Below, in pieces: positions 7,995-16,400 of a stretch of 64,000 bases of DNA. Both the position numbers and the translations under genes were made by a program. Source of the stretch: Alcanivoracaceae bacterium (GTDB taxonomy: Bacteria; Pseudomonadota; Gammaproteobacteria; Pseudomonadales; Alcanivoracaceae); NCBI GenBank assembly GCA_002706085.1, contig PAJO01000028.1, positions 217,277-281,276 of the forward strand, read 5' to 3'. Below the pieces are notes generated by a model that saw only the letters and a list, made by a program, of their open reading frames with translations, did not search any database and was not told the DNA's origin. The number at the start of each line of letters is the position of its first letter. Within the stretch, counting starts at the first letter, position 1.

Positions 7995-8774
7995 ATGAAA
8001 CGGCTAGGGCTGTGGTTCGTGCTATTGGTCTTGGGGCAAACCGTGCAGGCGGACATCATCGAAACGCAAATCACTCTCCCCGACAATCTGGGCACCGGGG
8101 TGATGTACCTGAACGACAAACAGAAAAACCCCTCCGCAGGCGTGATCGTTATCCACGAATGGTGGGGGCTGAACGACTACGCCCGTGCCCGTGCCCGCAT
8201 GCTCGCCAAACAGGGCTATGCTGCGTTGGCGATCGACATGTATGGCACCGGCAAGGTGGCCACCCACCCTAAAGACGCCAAGGCCTTCATGGAAGCCGCC
8301 ATGGCGGACCCTGAAAAGATGAACCAACGTTTCCAGGCCGCCCGCACCCTGATGCTTAAACAACAGCAGGTCGATCCGGCACGGCTGTATGCCATTGGCT
8401 ACTGTTTTGGCGGAGGGGTGGTTCTGCATCAGGCGCGCAGGGGCACAGACCTGGCGGGTGTCGCCAGTTTCCACGGCAGCCTCGGCACAGAACAGCCCGC
8501 CAAGGCCGGCGAGGTCAAAGCCCGGGTGCTGGTGGCCACCGGTCAGGCCGATCCCATGGTGCCTGCCGAGCAGGTCAGTGGTTTTGTCTCCGAGATGACC
8601 GCCGCGGGCGTCGACCTGCAACTGCTCAGCTTTCCCGGCGTGAAGCACAGCTTTACCAACCCCGGTGCCGACGCAGTAGCAGAACGCTTTGACATGCCGG
8701 TGGGCTATGACGCCCATGCCGACCAGGCCAGCTGGGAGGCCCTGATGGACTTCCTTGCCGCCACTCCGGAATAA
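7995..8774 (+). CDS. Secreted dienelactone hydrolase-family alpha/beta hydrolase
   Basis: AGAGGACAGGCA precedes the ATG. A signal peptide (cleaved near VQA-DI) is followed by a complete dienelactone hydrolase domain. The nucleophile elbow is GYCFGGG with Cys, the acid is in ATGQADPMVP and the histidine in GVKHSFTNP. Family members hydrolyse dienelactones or other small esters; the periplasmic location suggests a general esterase role and not the classic chlorocatechol pathway, whose genes are absent here. It is monocistronic and followed by a hairpin. Confidence 0.92.
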   Translation: MKRLGLWFVLLVLGQTVQADIIETQITLPDNLGTGVMYLNDKQKNPSAGVIVIHEWWGLNDYARARARMLAKQGYAALAIDMYGTGKVATHPKDAKAFMEAAMADPEKMNQRFQAARTLMLKQQQVDPARLYAIGYCFGGGVVLHQARRGTDLAGVASFHGSLGTEQPAKAGEVKARVLVATGQADPMVPAEQVSGFVSEMTAAGVDLQLLSFPGVKHSFTNPGADAVAERFDMPVGYDAHADQASWEALMDFLAATPE

Positions 8775-8791
8775 AGCACCAACACGGGGCA
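8775..8791. promoter_or_regulatory. NtrC-like enhancer site upstream of the guanidine operon
   Basis: AGCACC-N5-GGGGCA matches the TGCACC-N5-GGTGCA NtrC consensus at 10 of 12 specified bases with correct spacing. It is about 130-150 bases upstream of the predicted start site, a usual enhancer distance. Its right half overlaps the hairpin that follows the hydrolase gene, so the match could be incidental. Confidence 0.4.
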
Positions 8792-8816
8792 TCACCAACC
8801 CGAATGCCCCATTTTA
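8786..8816 (+). terminator. Terminator-like hairpin after the hydrolase gene
   Basis: GGGGCAT and ATGCCCC pair around an 11-base loop, followed by ATTTTAAA. It lies 11 bases past the hydrolase stop codon. Confidence 0.6.
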
Positions 8817-8896
8817 AATCGCGCCTTCCCCTCAAACCTGACACCCCCACCAGGCCCCAACAGCTAACCCGCTGAATTCCTTGGCAATGACAAGGT

Positions 8897-8912
8897 TGGC
8901 ACCCCACTTGCA
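8897..8912 (+). promoter_or_regulatory. Sigma-54 (-24/-12) promoter of the guanidine operon
   Basis: TGGCAC-N5-TTGCA gives GG at 8898-8899 and GC at 8910-8911, the exact 12-base offset required by RpoN. The predicted start is near 8923, some 55 bases before the riboswitch aptamer. Sigma-54 control fits a nitrogen-scavenging operon. Confidence 0.8.
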
Positions 8913-8977
8913 CCACATTCCGTCGAGGAATCGAATGGCCACGCTGCCATCACGCACTCAATACAATTTGCACCAAT

Positions 8978-9090
8978 AGACAGCTAGGGTTCCGGTCACC
9001 TGCTTCAGGGTGATGCCTGGTCCGAGAGCTGGCGACCTTCACAGACTGACTTGGCAGAAGGTTACACGGCGGGACAAAAGCCCGGGAGAG
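8978..9090 (+). promoter_or_regulatory. Guanidine-I (ykkC subtype 1) riboswitch
   Basis: The leader contains the nearly invariant blocks of the guanidine-I aptamer in order: CTAGGGTTCCGG (8984-8995), CTGGTCCGAGAG (9017-9028) and ACACGGCGGGACAAAAGCCC GGGAGA (9064-9089). Established knowledge: this class binds free guanidinium and turns on guanidine carboxylase and transporter genes. The downstream genes are exactly such a set. The subtype-1 blocks argue against the ppGpp, PRPP or nucleotide-binding ykkC variants. Confidence 0.95.
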
Positions 9091-9092
9091 CA

Positions 9093-9140
9093 CGATGACA
9101 GCAGTGTCATTGGATTCCTCTCCGTCCGTAGCCAAGGAGG
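9093..9140 (+). promoter_or_regulatory. Putative riboswitch expression platform and Shine-Dalgarno
   Basis: Directly after the aptamer an eight-base-pair hairpin (ATGACA/TGTCAT core, GCAG loop) forms at 9093-9112, without a T run. CCTCT at 9117-9121 could pair with the strong AAGGAGG site at 9134-9140, six bases before the ATG. The layout suggests translational control or anti-antiterminator switching instead of a standard intrinsic terminator. This is inference from pairing only. Confidence 0.45.
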
Positions 9141-9146
9141 TCTGAC

Positions 9147-10211
9147 ATGACCCGTTCCGTACGCAACACCGCTGCCGCCGCAGCACTTTCCCTGTTTGCC
9201 GTCCTGACCCCGGCCAGTGCCATGGCCAAAGACTCCTTCAGCATTTGCTGGTCCATCTATGTGGGCTGGATGCCCTGGGACTTCGGTGCCCAGCAGAAAA
9301 TCGTCGACAAATGGGCTGACAAGTACGACATCGAGATCGACGTGGTGCAGATCAATGACTACGTGGAATCCATCAACCAGTACACCGCCGGTGCCTATGA
9401 CGGCTGCGCCATGACCAACATGGACGCCCTCACCATTCCGGCTGCCGGCGGTGTGGATTCCACCGCCCTGATCGTGGGGGACTTCTCCAACGGCAACGAC
9501 GGTGTGGTACTGAAAGGCACCGACAAGCTGGCCGATATCAAGGGCCAGGACGTGAACCTGGTAGAGCTGTCCGTTTCCCACTACCTGCTGGCCCGTGCCC
9601 TCGATACGGTTGGCCTGAGCGAGAAAGACCTGACGGTGGTGAACACCTCAGACGCCGATATGGTCTCTGCCTTCACTACGGACGATGTCACAGCGGTCGC
9701 TACCTGGAACCCGCTACTCAGCGAAATCACGGCCATGCCAGACAGTCACAAGGTGTTCGACTCGTCGAAGATTCCCGGTGAAATCATCGATCTCATGGTA
9801 GTCAACACCGACACCCTCAACGCCAACCCGGACTTCGGCAAGGCACTGACCGGTGCCTGGTACGAAATCATGGCCACCATGTCCGCCGACAACGAGGCAG
9901 GCAAGGCCGCCCGTACCTTCATGGCCAAAGCCTCTGGCACCGACCTGGCCGGCTATGAGGCGCAACTGGCCTCCACCCGCATGTTCTATCAGCCCAGCGA
10001 GGCCGTTGCCTTCGTCAACAGTGCTGAGCTGAAAGACACCATGCAGAAAGTCGCGGAGTTCTCGTTTGAGCACGGCCTGCTCGGCGAAGGCGCACCGGAT
10101 GCGGGTTTTGTGGGCATCGAAACCCCGGCCGGGGTATTCGGTAGCGACAGCAACATCCAGCTGCGTTTCATCCCGGACTACATGGCCATGGCGGCCGACG
10201 GAACGCTGTAA
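9147..10211 (+). CDS. ABC transporter substrate-binding protein, putative guanidine/urea importer
   Basis: The 354-residue product has a Sec signal peptide (to about residue 27, SAMA-K) and then a NitT/TauT-type periplasmic binding domain: FSICWSIYVGWMPWDFG, DYVESINQYTAGAYDGCAMT and NPLLSEITAMP. This corresponds to the family annotated as putative urea ABC transporter binding protein, found next to urea/guanidine carboxylases. The guanidine riboswitch and downstream enzymes make guanidine or a guanidinium compound the likely substrate. It is the first gene of the operon with a strong AAGGAGG site, consistent with high expression. Confidence 0.92.
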   Translation: MTRSVRNTAAAAALSLFAVLTPASAMAKDSFSICWSIYVGWMPWDFGAQQKIVDKWADKYDIEIDVVQINDYVESINQYTAGAYDGCAMTNMDALTIPAAGGVDSTALIVGDFSNGNDGVVLKGTDKLADIKGQDVNLVELSVSHYLLARALDTVGLSEKDLTVVNTSDADMVSAFTTDDVTAVATWNPLLSEITAMPDSHKVFDSSKIPGEIIDLMVVNTDTLNANPDFGKALTGAWYEIMATMSADNEAGKAARTFMAKASGTDLAGYEAQLASTRMFYQPSEAVAFVNSAELKDTMQKVAEFSFEHGLLGEGAPDAGFVGIETPAGVFGSDSNIQLRFIPDYMAMAADGTL

Positions 10212-10218
10212 GAGAAAA

Positions 10219-10250
10219 ACGTCAGACGTCTGAAGCCGGGCGTCTGACGT
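10219..10250 (+). other. Intercistronic hairpin between binding protein and permease
   Basis: ACGTCAGACG and CGTCTGACGT form a perfect ten-pair stem with a 12-base loop, eight bases after the binding-protein stop. No T run follows. Such structures often protect the upstream mRNA and raise binding-protein level over the permease. Confidence 0.65.
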
Positions 10251-10283
10251 CTAACAGGCTGTTAAACCACACCGGGATTCATC

Positions 10284-11102
10284 ATGAAGAAACTGATCAA
10301 CCGCCGACCCGGCAACGCCTTGAGCTGGGCGTTGGGGCTACTGCCATTCCTGCTGCTGATAGTCGCCTACATGGTGGCGTCTGATGCACGCCTGGCGGAG
10401 AACCCCAACGACAAGCTGCTGCCCGCACTGGACAGTTTTGTTCAGGCCATCGACCGCATGGCATTCGAACCCAGCAAACGCAGTGGTGAATATCTGCTTT
10501 GGGCCGATACGCTAGCCAGCCTGCAACGGCTCGGCATCGGTGTTGCCATTAGTGCCCTGGTAGCGGTGGTGGTCGGTATTGGCAATGGCACTATTCCGCT
10601 GGTGCGTTCCACCTTTTCGCCACTGGTAACCGGCCTCTCGCTGGTCCCACCCATGGCGATCCTGCCGGTGTTGTTCATTATTTTCGGTCTGGGCGAGCTG
10701 GCCAAGGTCATGCTGATCATTATCGGGATTACCCCCTTCATGATCCGGGACCTGCAACAGCGAGCACGGGAAATTCCCGCCGAACAAATCATCAAGATGC
10801 AAACGCTGGGCGCCAATACCTGGCAGATCATCACCCGACTGGTGTGGCCACAACTGATGCCGCGACTGATCAGTGCGGTGCGCCTGTCACTGGGCCCGGC
10901 ATGGCTGTTCCTGATTGCCGCAGAAGCCATCGCCGCGACGGAAGGGCTTGGCTATCGGATTTTTCTGGTTCGCCGGTATCTGGCCATGGATGTGATCTTG
11001 CCTTACGTGGTGTGGATCACTTTTCTGGCGTTTGTCATCGACTTTTTACTCAGCCGCTATTCGCAATGGCGCTACCCCTGGTTCCACCAGAAAGGGCACT
11101 AA
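10284..11102 (+). CDS. ABC transporter permease (NitT/TauT family)
   Basis: The 272-residue product has an N-terminal helix, a long periplasmic segment of about 60 residues and then five or so membrane helices. The EAA loop that docks on the ATPase is visible as MQTLGANTWQIITRLVWPQL. The family is that of nitrate, sulfonate and taurine permeases. It sits between the binding protein and the ATPase (12 bases to the next gene), so it forms the membrane channel of the guanidine/urea-type importer. Confidence 0.93.
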   Translation: MKKLINRRPGNALSWALGLLPFLLLIVAYMVASDARLAENPNDKLLPALDSFVQAIDRMAFEPSKRSGEYLLWADTLASLQRLGIGVAISALVAVVVGIGNGTIPLVRSTFSPLVTGLSLVPPMAILPVLFIIFGLGELAKVMLIIIGITPFMIRDLQQRAREIPAEQIIKMQTLGANTWQIITRLVWPQLMPRLISAVRLSLGPAWLFLIAAEAIAATEGLGYRIFLVRRYLAMDVILPYVVWITFLAFVIDFLLSRYSQWRYPWFHQKGH

Positions 11103-11114
11103 GGAGCGATACCC

Positions 11115-11906
11115 ATGGCGATTATCGAAATGAAAAACCTGTGGAAGGAATACGGCGATCAGGTAGTTCTGGAACGTCTTAACGCCTCTGTCGAGGAGGG
11201 CGAGTTTGTCACCATTGTCGGCGCCTCCGGCTGTGGCAAGACCACCTTCCTCAAACTCTTGCTCGGCACCGAAGACGCCACCCGCGGCGAACTGCTGTTG
11301 GATGGCCAGCCTCTCCCGGCCGAACCTGACGCCAGCCGGGGCATCGTGTTCCAGCGTTACTCCGTGCTCAACCATCTCACCGCAGTGGAAAACGTGATGC
11401 TGGGAGGCGAGCTGGAAAGCAGTCGCTGGTTCGGTATCAGCGTAGGTAAAAAACGCAAACAGCTACGCAAGGATGCCCTGGAGATGCTCGAGTCCGTGGG
11501 ACTCGGCCCGGCTGCCGACAAGTACCCTCATGAATTGTCCGGGGGCATGCAGCAACGTCTGGCGCTGGCCCAGGCACTGATCAAGCGTCCACGCATCCTG
11601 CTGCTGGACGAACCTTTTGGCGCACTGGATCCGGGTATTCGTGCCGACATGCACAAGCTGGTGCTGTCCCTGTGGAAATCCCAGCGCCTCACGGTATTCA
11701 TGATCACCCATGACATCACCGAAGGGTTTTATCTGGGCACCCGCCTGTGGGTCTTCGACAAACCTCGGCTGGATCCGCAAGCCCCCGGGGCCTATGGCGC
11801 CCGTGTGACTTATGACCTGCCGGTAGGCGATTGTGAGAACGGCACCCTGACCAGCATCAACCAGCGCGTGACCCGCACCAGTCGCGTGCTTAACGACACC
11901 CTCTGA
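11115..11906 (+). CDS. ABC transporter ATP-binding protein (NitT/TauT family)
   Basis: A 263-residue ATPase with all motifs: Walker A GASGCGKTT (about 37-45), Q-loop in VFQRYSVLNHL, signature LSGGMQQRLALAQAL, Walker B ILLLDEPFGALDP and switch histidine in MITHD. The C-terminal extension of about 50 residues is typical of the carboxylase-linked subgroup. It powers the importer encoded by the two preceding genes. Confidence 0.95.
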   Translation: MAIIEMKNLWKEYGDQVVLERLNASVEEGEFVTIVGASGCGKTTFLKLLLGTEDATRGELLLDGQPLPAEPDASRGIVFQRYSVLNHLTAVENVMLGGELESSRWFGISVGKKRKQLRKDALEMLESVGLGPAADKYPHELSGGMQQRLALAQALIKRPRILLLDEPFGALDPGIRADMHKLVLSLWKSQRLTVFMITHDITEGFYLGTRLWVFDKPRLDPQAPGAYGARVTYDLPVGDCENGTLTSINQRVTRTSRVLNDTL

Positions 11907-11924
11907 AAGGCCAAGGAATTCATC

Positions 11925-12641
11925 ATGAGCGACAGCCTTTACACCACCACCCTGCCCGGCAGCGCCCACTGGTCGCTGCGGGTGCGTCGCGGCATGCAGC
12001 TGCGCTTCACCGATCTGCAAGGCGGCGCCAATCTGGCCGTACTGATGTACAACCCGGAAGCCCTGCTGGAACGCTACAACGCACCGGATACCCTCAAGGG
12101 CCAACACACTTTCAAACTGACCCGGGGCAACTGCCTGTATTCCGATATGGGTCGGGTGTTCGCTTCTATTGTTGAGGATGATTTCGGTTGGCATGAAACC
12201 GTCTGCGGTACTCTCAGCGAAAAGACCTTGCAGCAGAAGTACCCGGTGCGCTCCTACCAGGACCATCACAATCAGTGGACCCTGAGCGGTGAACACAGCT
12301 TCCTCACCGAGCTGGCCAAGTACGGCCTGACCGAGCGCGACATGGCAGCCAATTTGAATCTTTTTTCAAAAGTGGCCGCCACCGATGACGGCAGTTTGCA
12401 GTTTGATCCTGAAGCAGCCAGCCCCGGAGCCAGCGTCACCCTGCGGTTTGAAATGGATACGCTGGTGATCCTGCACACCTGCCCACACCCGCTCAACCCG
12501 GCAACAGACTATCCCATGAAGCCGGTGCAGATCGACATGCTGAAAGCCGATCCAGTTAGCGACGATGATTACTGCAAAAATTTCCGCCCGGAAAATGGCA
12601 GAGCCTTCGAGAACAACCGCCTGTATCACCTCGGGCTGTAA
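11925..12641 (+). CDS. DUF1989 protein, carboxyguanidine deiminase subunit (first of pair)
   Basis: The 238-residue product belongs to the DUF1989 / urea-carboxylase-associated family: [21 protein letters not shown] near the N-terminus, then NLFSKVA and HTCPHPLNP near the C-terminus. Established knowledge: tandem DUF1989 proteins beside guanidine carboxylase (CgdA and CgdB) together hydrolyse carboxyguanidine to allophanate and ammonia. I do not assign which subunit letter this is. The Cys/His residues in HTCPHP are probable metal or catalytic ligands. The start has AAGGAAT upstream. A heptamer repeat array follows directly after its stop. Confidence 0.92.
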   Translation: MSDSLYTTTLPGSAHWSLRVRRGMQLRFTDLQGGANLAVLMYNPEALLERYNAPDTLKGQHTFKLTRGNCLYSDMGRVFASIVEDDFGWHETVCGTLSEKTLQQKYPVRSYQDHHNQWTLSGEHSFLTELAKYGLTERDMAANLNLFSKVAATDDGSLQFDPEAASPGASVTLRFEMDTLVILHTCPHPLNPATDYPMKPVQIDMLKADPVSDDDYCKNFRPENGRAFENNRLYHLGL

Positions 12642-12642
12642 A

Positions 12643-12670
12643 AGCTGCAAGCGGCAAGCTTCAAGCTACA
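12643..12670. repeat. Heptamer repeat array inside the operon (site B)
   Basis: Four exact-length 7-bp units follow in register: AGCTGCA, AGCGGCA, AGCTTCA, AGCTACA. The array ends one base before the AGGAA that serves as ribosome-binding site for the next gene. No partner arm is nearby, so it does not form an inverted repeat here. Confidence 0.8.
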
Positions 12671-12681
12671 AGGAACGAAAA

Positions 12682-13320
12682 ATGATCAAAGAAAGTTCAC
12701 GACAACCGGAACAGGCCAGCTTTCGCGAAACCGTTGCAGCAGGTGATTATTTCATTCGCACCGTCAAAGCAGGGCAAACCGTCCGACTGCTGGACCTTGA
12801 GGGAAACCAGGCTGCCGATACGCTGTTCTACAGTGCCGCAGACCCGGCCGAGCGCTACAGCGCCATGGATACCCTTCGCGAACAGGGCAATGTGTACCTG
12901 ACGGCGGGCACCGTGTTGATGACCAACCGCATGAACCCATTACTGGAAATCGTGGCCGATACCTGCGGTCGACATGACACCCTTGGCGGTGCCTGTGCCA
13001 CCGAAAGCAACACGGTCCGCTACGATCTGGAAAAGCGTTGCATGCATGCCTGCCGGGATAGCTGGATGTTGGCAATCAACGCCCACCCGGAATTCCATCT
13101 GGCCAAACAGGACATCACCCACAACATCAATTTCTTCATGAATGTGCCGGTCACTGCAGAAGGCGGATTGACCTTCGCCGACGGCATTTCAGCACCGGGA
13201 AAATACGTGGAACTGACCGCCTGCATGGATACCGTGATGCTGATTTCCAACTGCCCACAGCTGAACAATCCCTGTAACGGCTACAACCCGACCCCGATTG
13301 AAGTACTGATTTGGGATTAA
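12682..13320 (+). CDS. DUF1989 protein, carboxyguanidine deiminase subunit (second of pair)
   Basis: The start at 12682 is chosen because AAGGAA lies upstream and homology to the family begins here; an in-frame extension overlaps the previous gene and is rejected. The 212-residue product carries [27 protein letters not shown] and the C-terminal [19 protein letters not shown], typical of the second urea-carboxylase-associated protein. It is paralogous to the upstream gene; the two are expected to form a heteromer acting on carboxyguanidine. Confidence 0.93.
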   Translation: MIKESSRQPEQASFRETVAAGDYFIRTVKAGQTVRLLDLEGNQAADTLFYSAADPAERYSAMDTLREQGNVYLTAGTVLMTNRMNPLLEIVADTCGRHDTLGGACATESNTVRYDLEKRCMHACRDSWMLAINAHPEFHLAKQDITHNINFFMNVPVTAEGGLTFADGISAPGKYVELTACMDTVMLISNCPQLNNPCNGYNPTPIEVLIWD

Positions 13321-13407
13321 CCCTGGCGCAGTATTCCCTGGGGACGACCTCAGCGGCCAAAGGATTCAATAACGGGACGACCCGTTACCTGTCGAAGAGA
13401 CGATGCC

Positions 13408-16400
13408 ATGTTCAAGACTGTTCTGATTGCCAACCGCGGAGCCATCGCCACCCGGGTAACGCGCACACTACGCACCCTGGGCGTGAAAGCCATTGCCGTA
13501 TTCGCTGAAGCTGACCGTGATTCCCTGCATGTGAGCCAGGCTGACGAAGCCTACTGTCTGGGTGACGGCAGTGCCCGCGACACCTATCTCGATCAGGACA
13601 AACTGTTTGCCCTGATGGAAAAACATGGCATTGATGCCGTCCACCCCGGCTACGGTTTTCTCAGTGAGAACCCGGATTTTGTCAAAGGGTGTGAAGCACG
13701 AGGCATTGCCTTTATCGGGCCCACGCCTGAGCAGATGAATACCTTCGGCCTCAAACACACCGCCCGCGCCCTGGCAGAAAAAACCGGCGTTCCACTCCTG
13801 CCCGGCACCGGTCTGCTGACCGACAAAGAAGCCGCCCTCAACGCTGCCGAAGAGATCGGCTATCCGGTCATGCTGAAAAGCACCGCCGGCGGTGGCGGCA
13901 TCGGCATGCAGGTATGTGACAGCGCCGAAAGCCTGAACAAGGCCTGGGATACCGTGCGCCGTCTCAGCGCCAACAATTTCTCCAACGACGGCGTTTTTAT
14001 CGAAAAATACATCGCCCGCGCCCGCCACATTGAAGTGCAGGTGTTTGGAGACGGCAACGGCAAGGCCGTAACACTGGGCGAGCGTGACTGTTCCGCCCAG
14101 CGTCGCCACCAAAAAGTTCTGGAAGAAACCCCCGCCCCCAATTTGCCCGACCCCGTGCGCAATGATCTTCAAAACACGGCCCGCGCCCTCATGGAAGCCG
14201 TTCAGTACCGCAACGCGGGCACCGTGGAATTCATTCTCGATCAGGACACCAATGCCTTTTATTTCCTGGAGGTAAACACTCGCCTTCAGGTAGAACATGG
14301 TGTGACCGAACAAATCTTCGGCGTAGATCTGGTGGAGTGGATGGTCAAGCTCGCCGCAGGCGACCTGCCGGCACTGGACAGCCTCGGTCCGTTCCTGCCT
14401 CAGGGCCATGCCATCCAGGCTCGGGTTTATGCCGAAGATCCCAATAAGGATTTTCAGCCCAGCGCGGGATTGCTTACTGCCGTTACGTTCCCCGACACAG
14501 ATGGCAAACAGTGCCGCATTGACCACTGGATTGAAGCCGGATTGACGGTTTCGCCGCTGTTCGATCCCATGCTGGCCAAAGTCATCGTCCACGAGGACAA
14601 CCGCGAGGCCGCGCTCGCCGCACTGAGCAAAACACTGGATGCCATCACGCTGGAAGGCATCGAAACCAACCGTGAGTATGTACGCACCATTCTGGCAGAA
14701 CCGGTGTTTGCAGACGGTCGCATGACCACGCGGTACCTGAATGACTTTCTCTATCAGCCCCACACTCTGGATGTGCTGGCCGGCGGCACACTTACCACCG
14801 TGCAGGACTACCCCGGTCGCAGCGGCTACTGGCCAGTGGGCGTCCCCCCATCAGGGCCATTTGACAGCCTCAGCTTCCGTCTCGGCAACCGCCTTCTGGG
14901 CAATGACGAAGAGGCTGCCGGCCTTGAGTTCACCCTCAACGGCCCGACACTCAGGTTCAACCAGGCCACCCGCATCGCCCTCACCGGCGCGGACATGCAG
15001 GCCACTCTGGATGGAGACGCCGTTGACTGCTACCAGGCCATTACCGTGCACCCTGGCCAGGTGTTGAAACTGGGCAAGGTTCGCGGTGAAGGCGCACGTG
15101 CCTATCTGAGTCTTGCTGGCGGCATTCAATGCACGCCCTATCTGGGCTCCCGCAGCACCTTTACCCTCGGGCAGTTCGGCGGCCATGGCGGCCGTGCCCT
15201 GCGCACCGGCGATGTATTGCACTACGCTGCCGATACCGGCGAAACCCCTGTGCTGAACGTCCCTGAAACGCTCAAGCCAGGCCAGGGCAAACACTGGACG
15301 TTGCGAGTCATCTACGGCCCCCACGGCGCGCCGGATTTTTTCACCGACGACGACATAGCCATGTTTTTCTCCACCGACTGGCAGGTGCATTACAACTCTA
15401 GCCGGACCGGCATTCGACTGGTTGGCCCCAAGCCTCAGTGGGCACGCAGTGATGGCGGTGAAGCGGGTATGCACCCCTCCAACATCCACGACAATGCCTA
15501 CGCCGTCGGCACCGTGGACTTCACCGGCGACATGCCGGTCATCCTTGGACCGGACGGGCCATCCCTGGGTGGCTTTGTTTGCCCCGCTACCGTGGTGCTG
15601 GCTGATCGCTGGAAACTGGGACAATTAAAAGCCGGCGACACCCTGCGGTTTGAGGCCATTACTCTCGAAGACGCAGACGCCCTGGCCGCGGAGCAAACCG
15701 CCTGCATTACCGACCTGACGGCGCCGATCCTGGCCACGACAGGCAGCACCATTACCACACCGGTACTGGCATCCCTGAGCGAAAGTGACGTCGGGGTAGA
15801 GGTCGTCTACCGGGCCGCCGGTGACCGTTATCTGCTGGTGGAATACGGGCCGCTAGTCCTGGACCTGCGTCTTCGCTTCCGCGCCCATGCATTGATGTTG
15901 TGGCTGGAAGAACAGCAACTGGACGGGGTGATAGAACTCACACCCGGTATCCGCTCCCTGCAGATTCATTTCGATCCGCTCACACTGCCACGGCAACAAC
16001 TCCTGGCGCTCCTTGCTCGCGCTGAACGGGAACTGGAAAAGCAGGACGACCTGGAAGTGCCCTCGCGTATCGTGCATATCCCTCTGAGCTGGGATGATGA
16101 GGCCTGCCATCAGGCCATCGAAAAGTACATGCAGTCAGTGCGCAAGGATGCCCCCTGGTGCCCCTCCAATCTGGAATTTATTCGTCGTATCAACGGGCTC
16201 GACAGCATTGCCGATGTCAAAGAGATCCTGTTCAGTGCCCGCTATGTGGTGATGGGGCTCGGTGACGTCTATCTGGGTGCCCCCGTCGCCACGCCCTACG
16301 ACCCGCGCCATCGTCTGGTCACCACCAAGTACAACCCCGCCCGTACCTGGACCGCTGAAAACTCGGTGGGTATCGGCGGAGCCTACCTGTGTGTCTACGG

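Noticed and set aside
8978-9090. Other ykkC subtypes (ppGpp, PRPP, nucleotide) for the riboswitch
   Set aside because: The conserved blocks match subtype 1, and the downstream genes are those of guanidine metabolism.
13468-14763. 431-codon open frame antisense to the carboxylase gene
   Set aside because: It is a shadow of a high-GC coding region with no recognisable domain or ribosome site; the sense frame is a full carboxylase.
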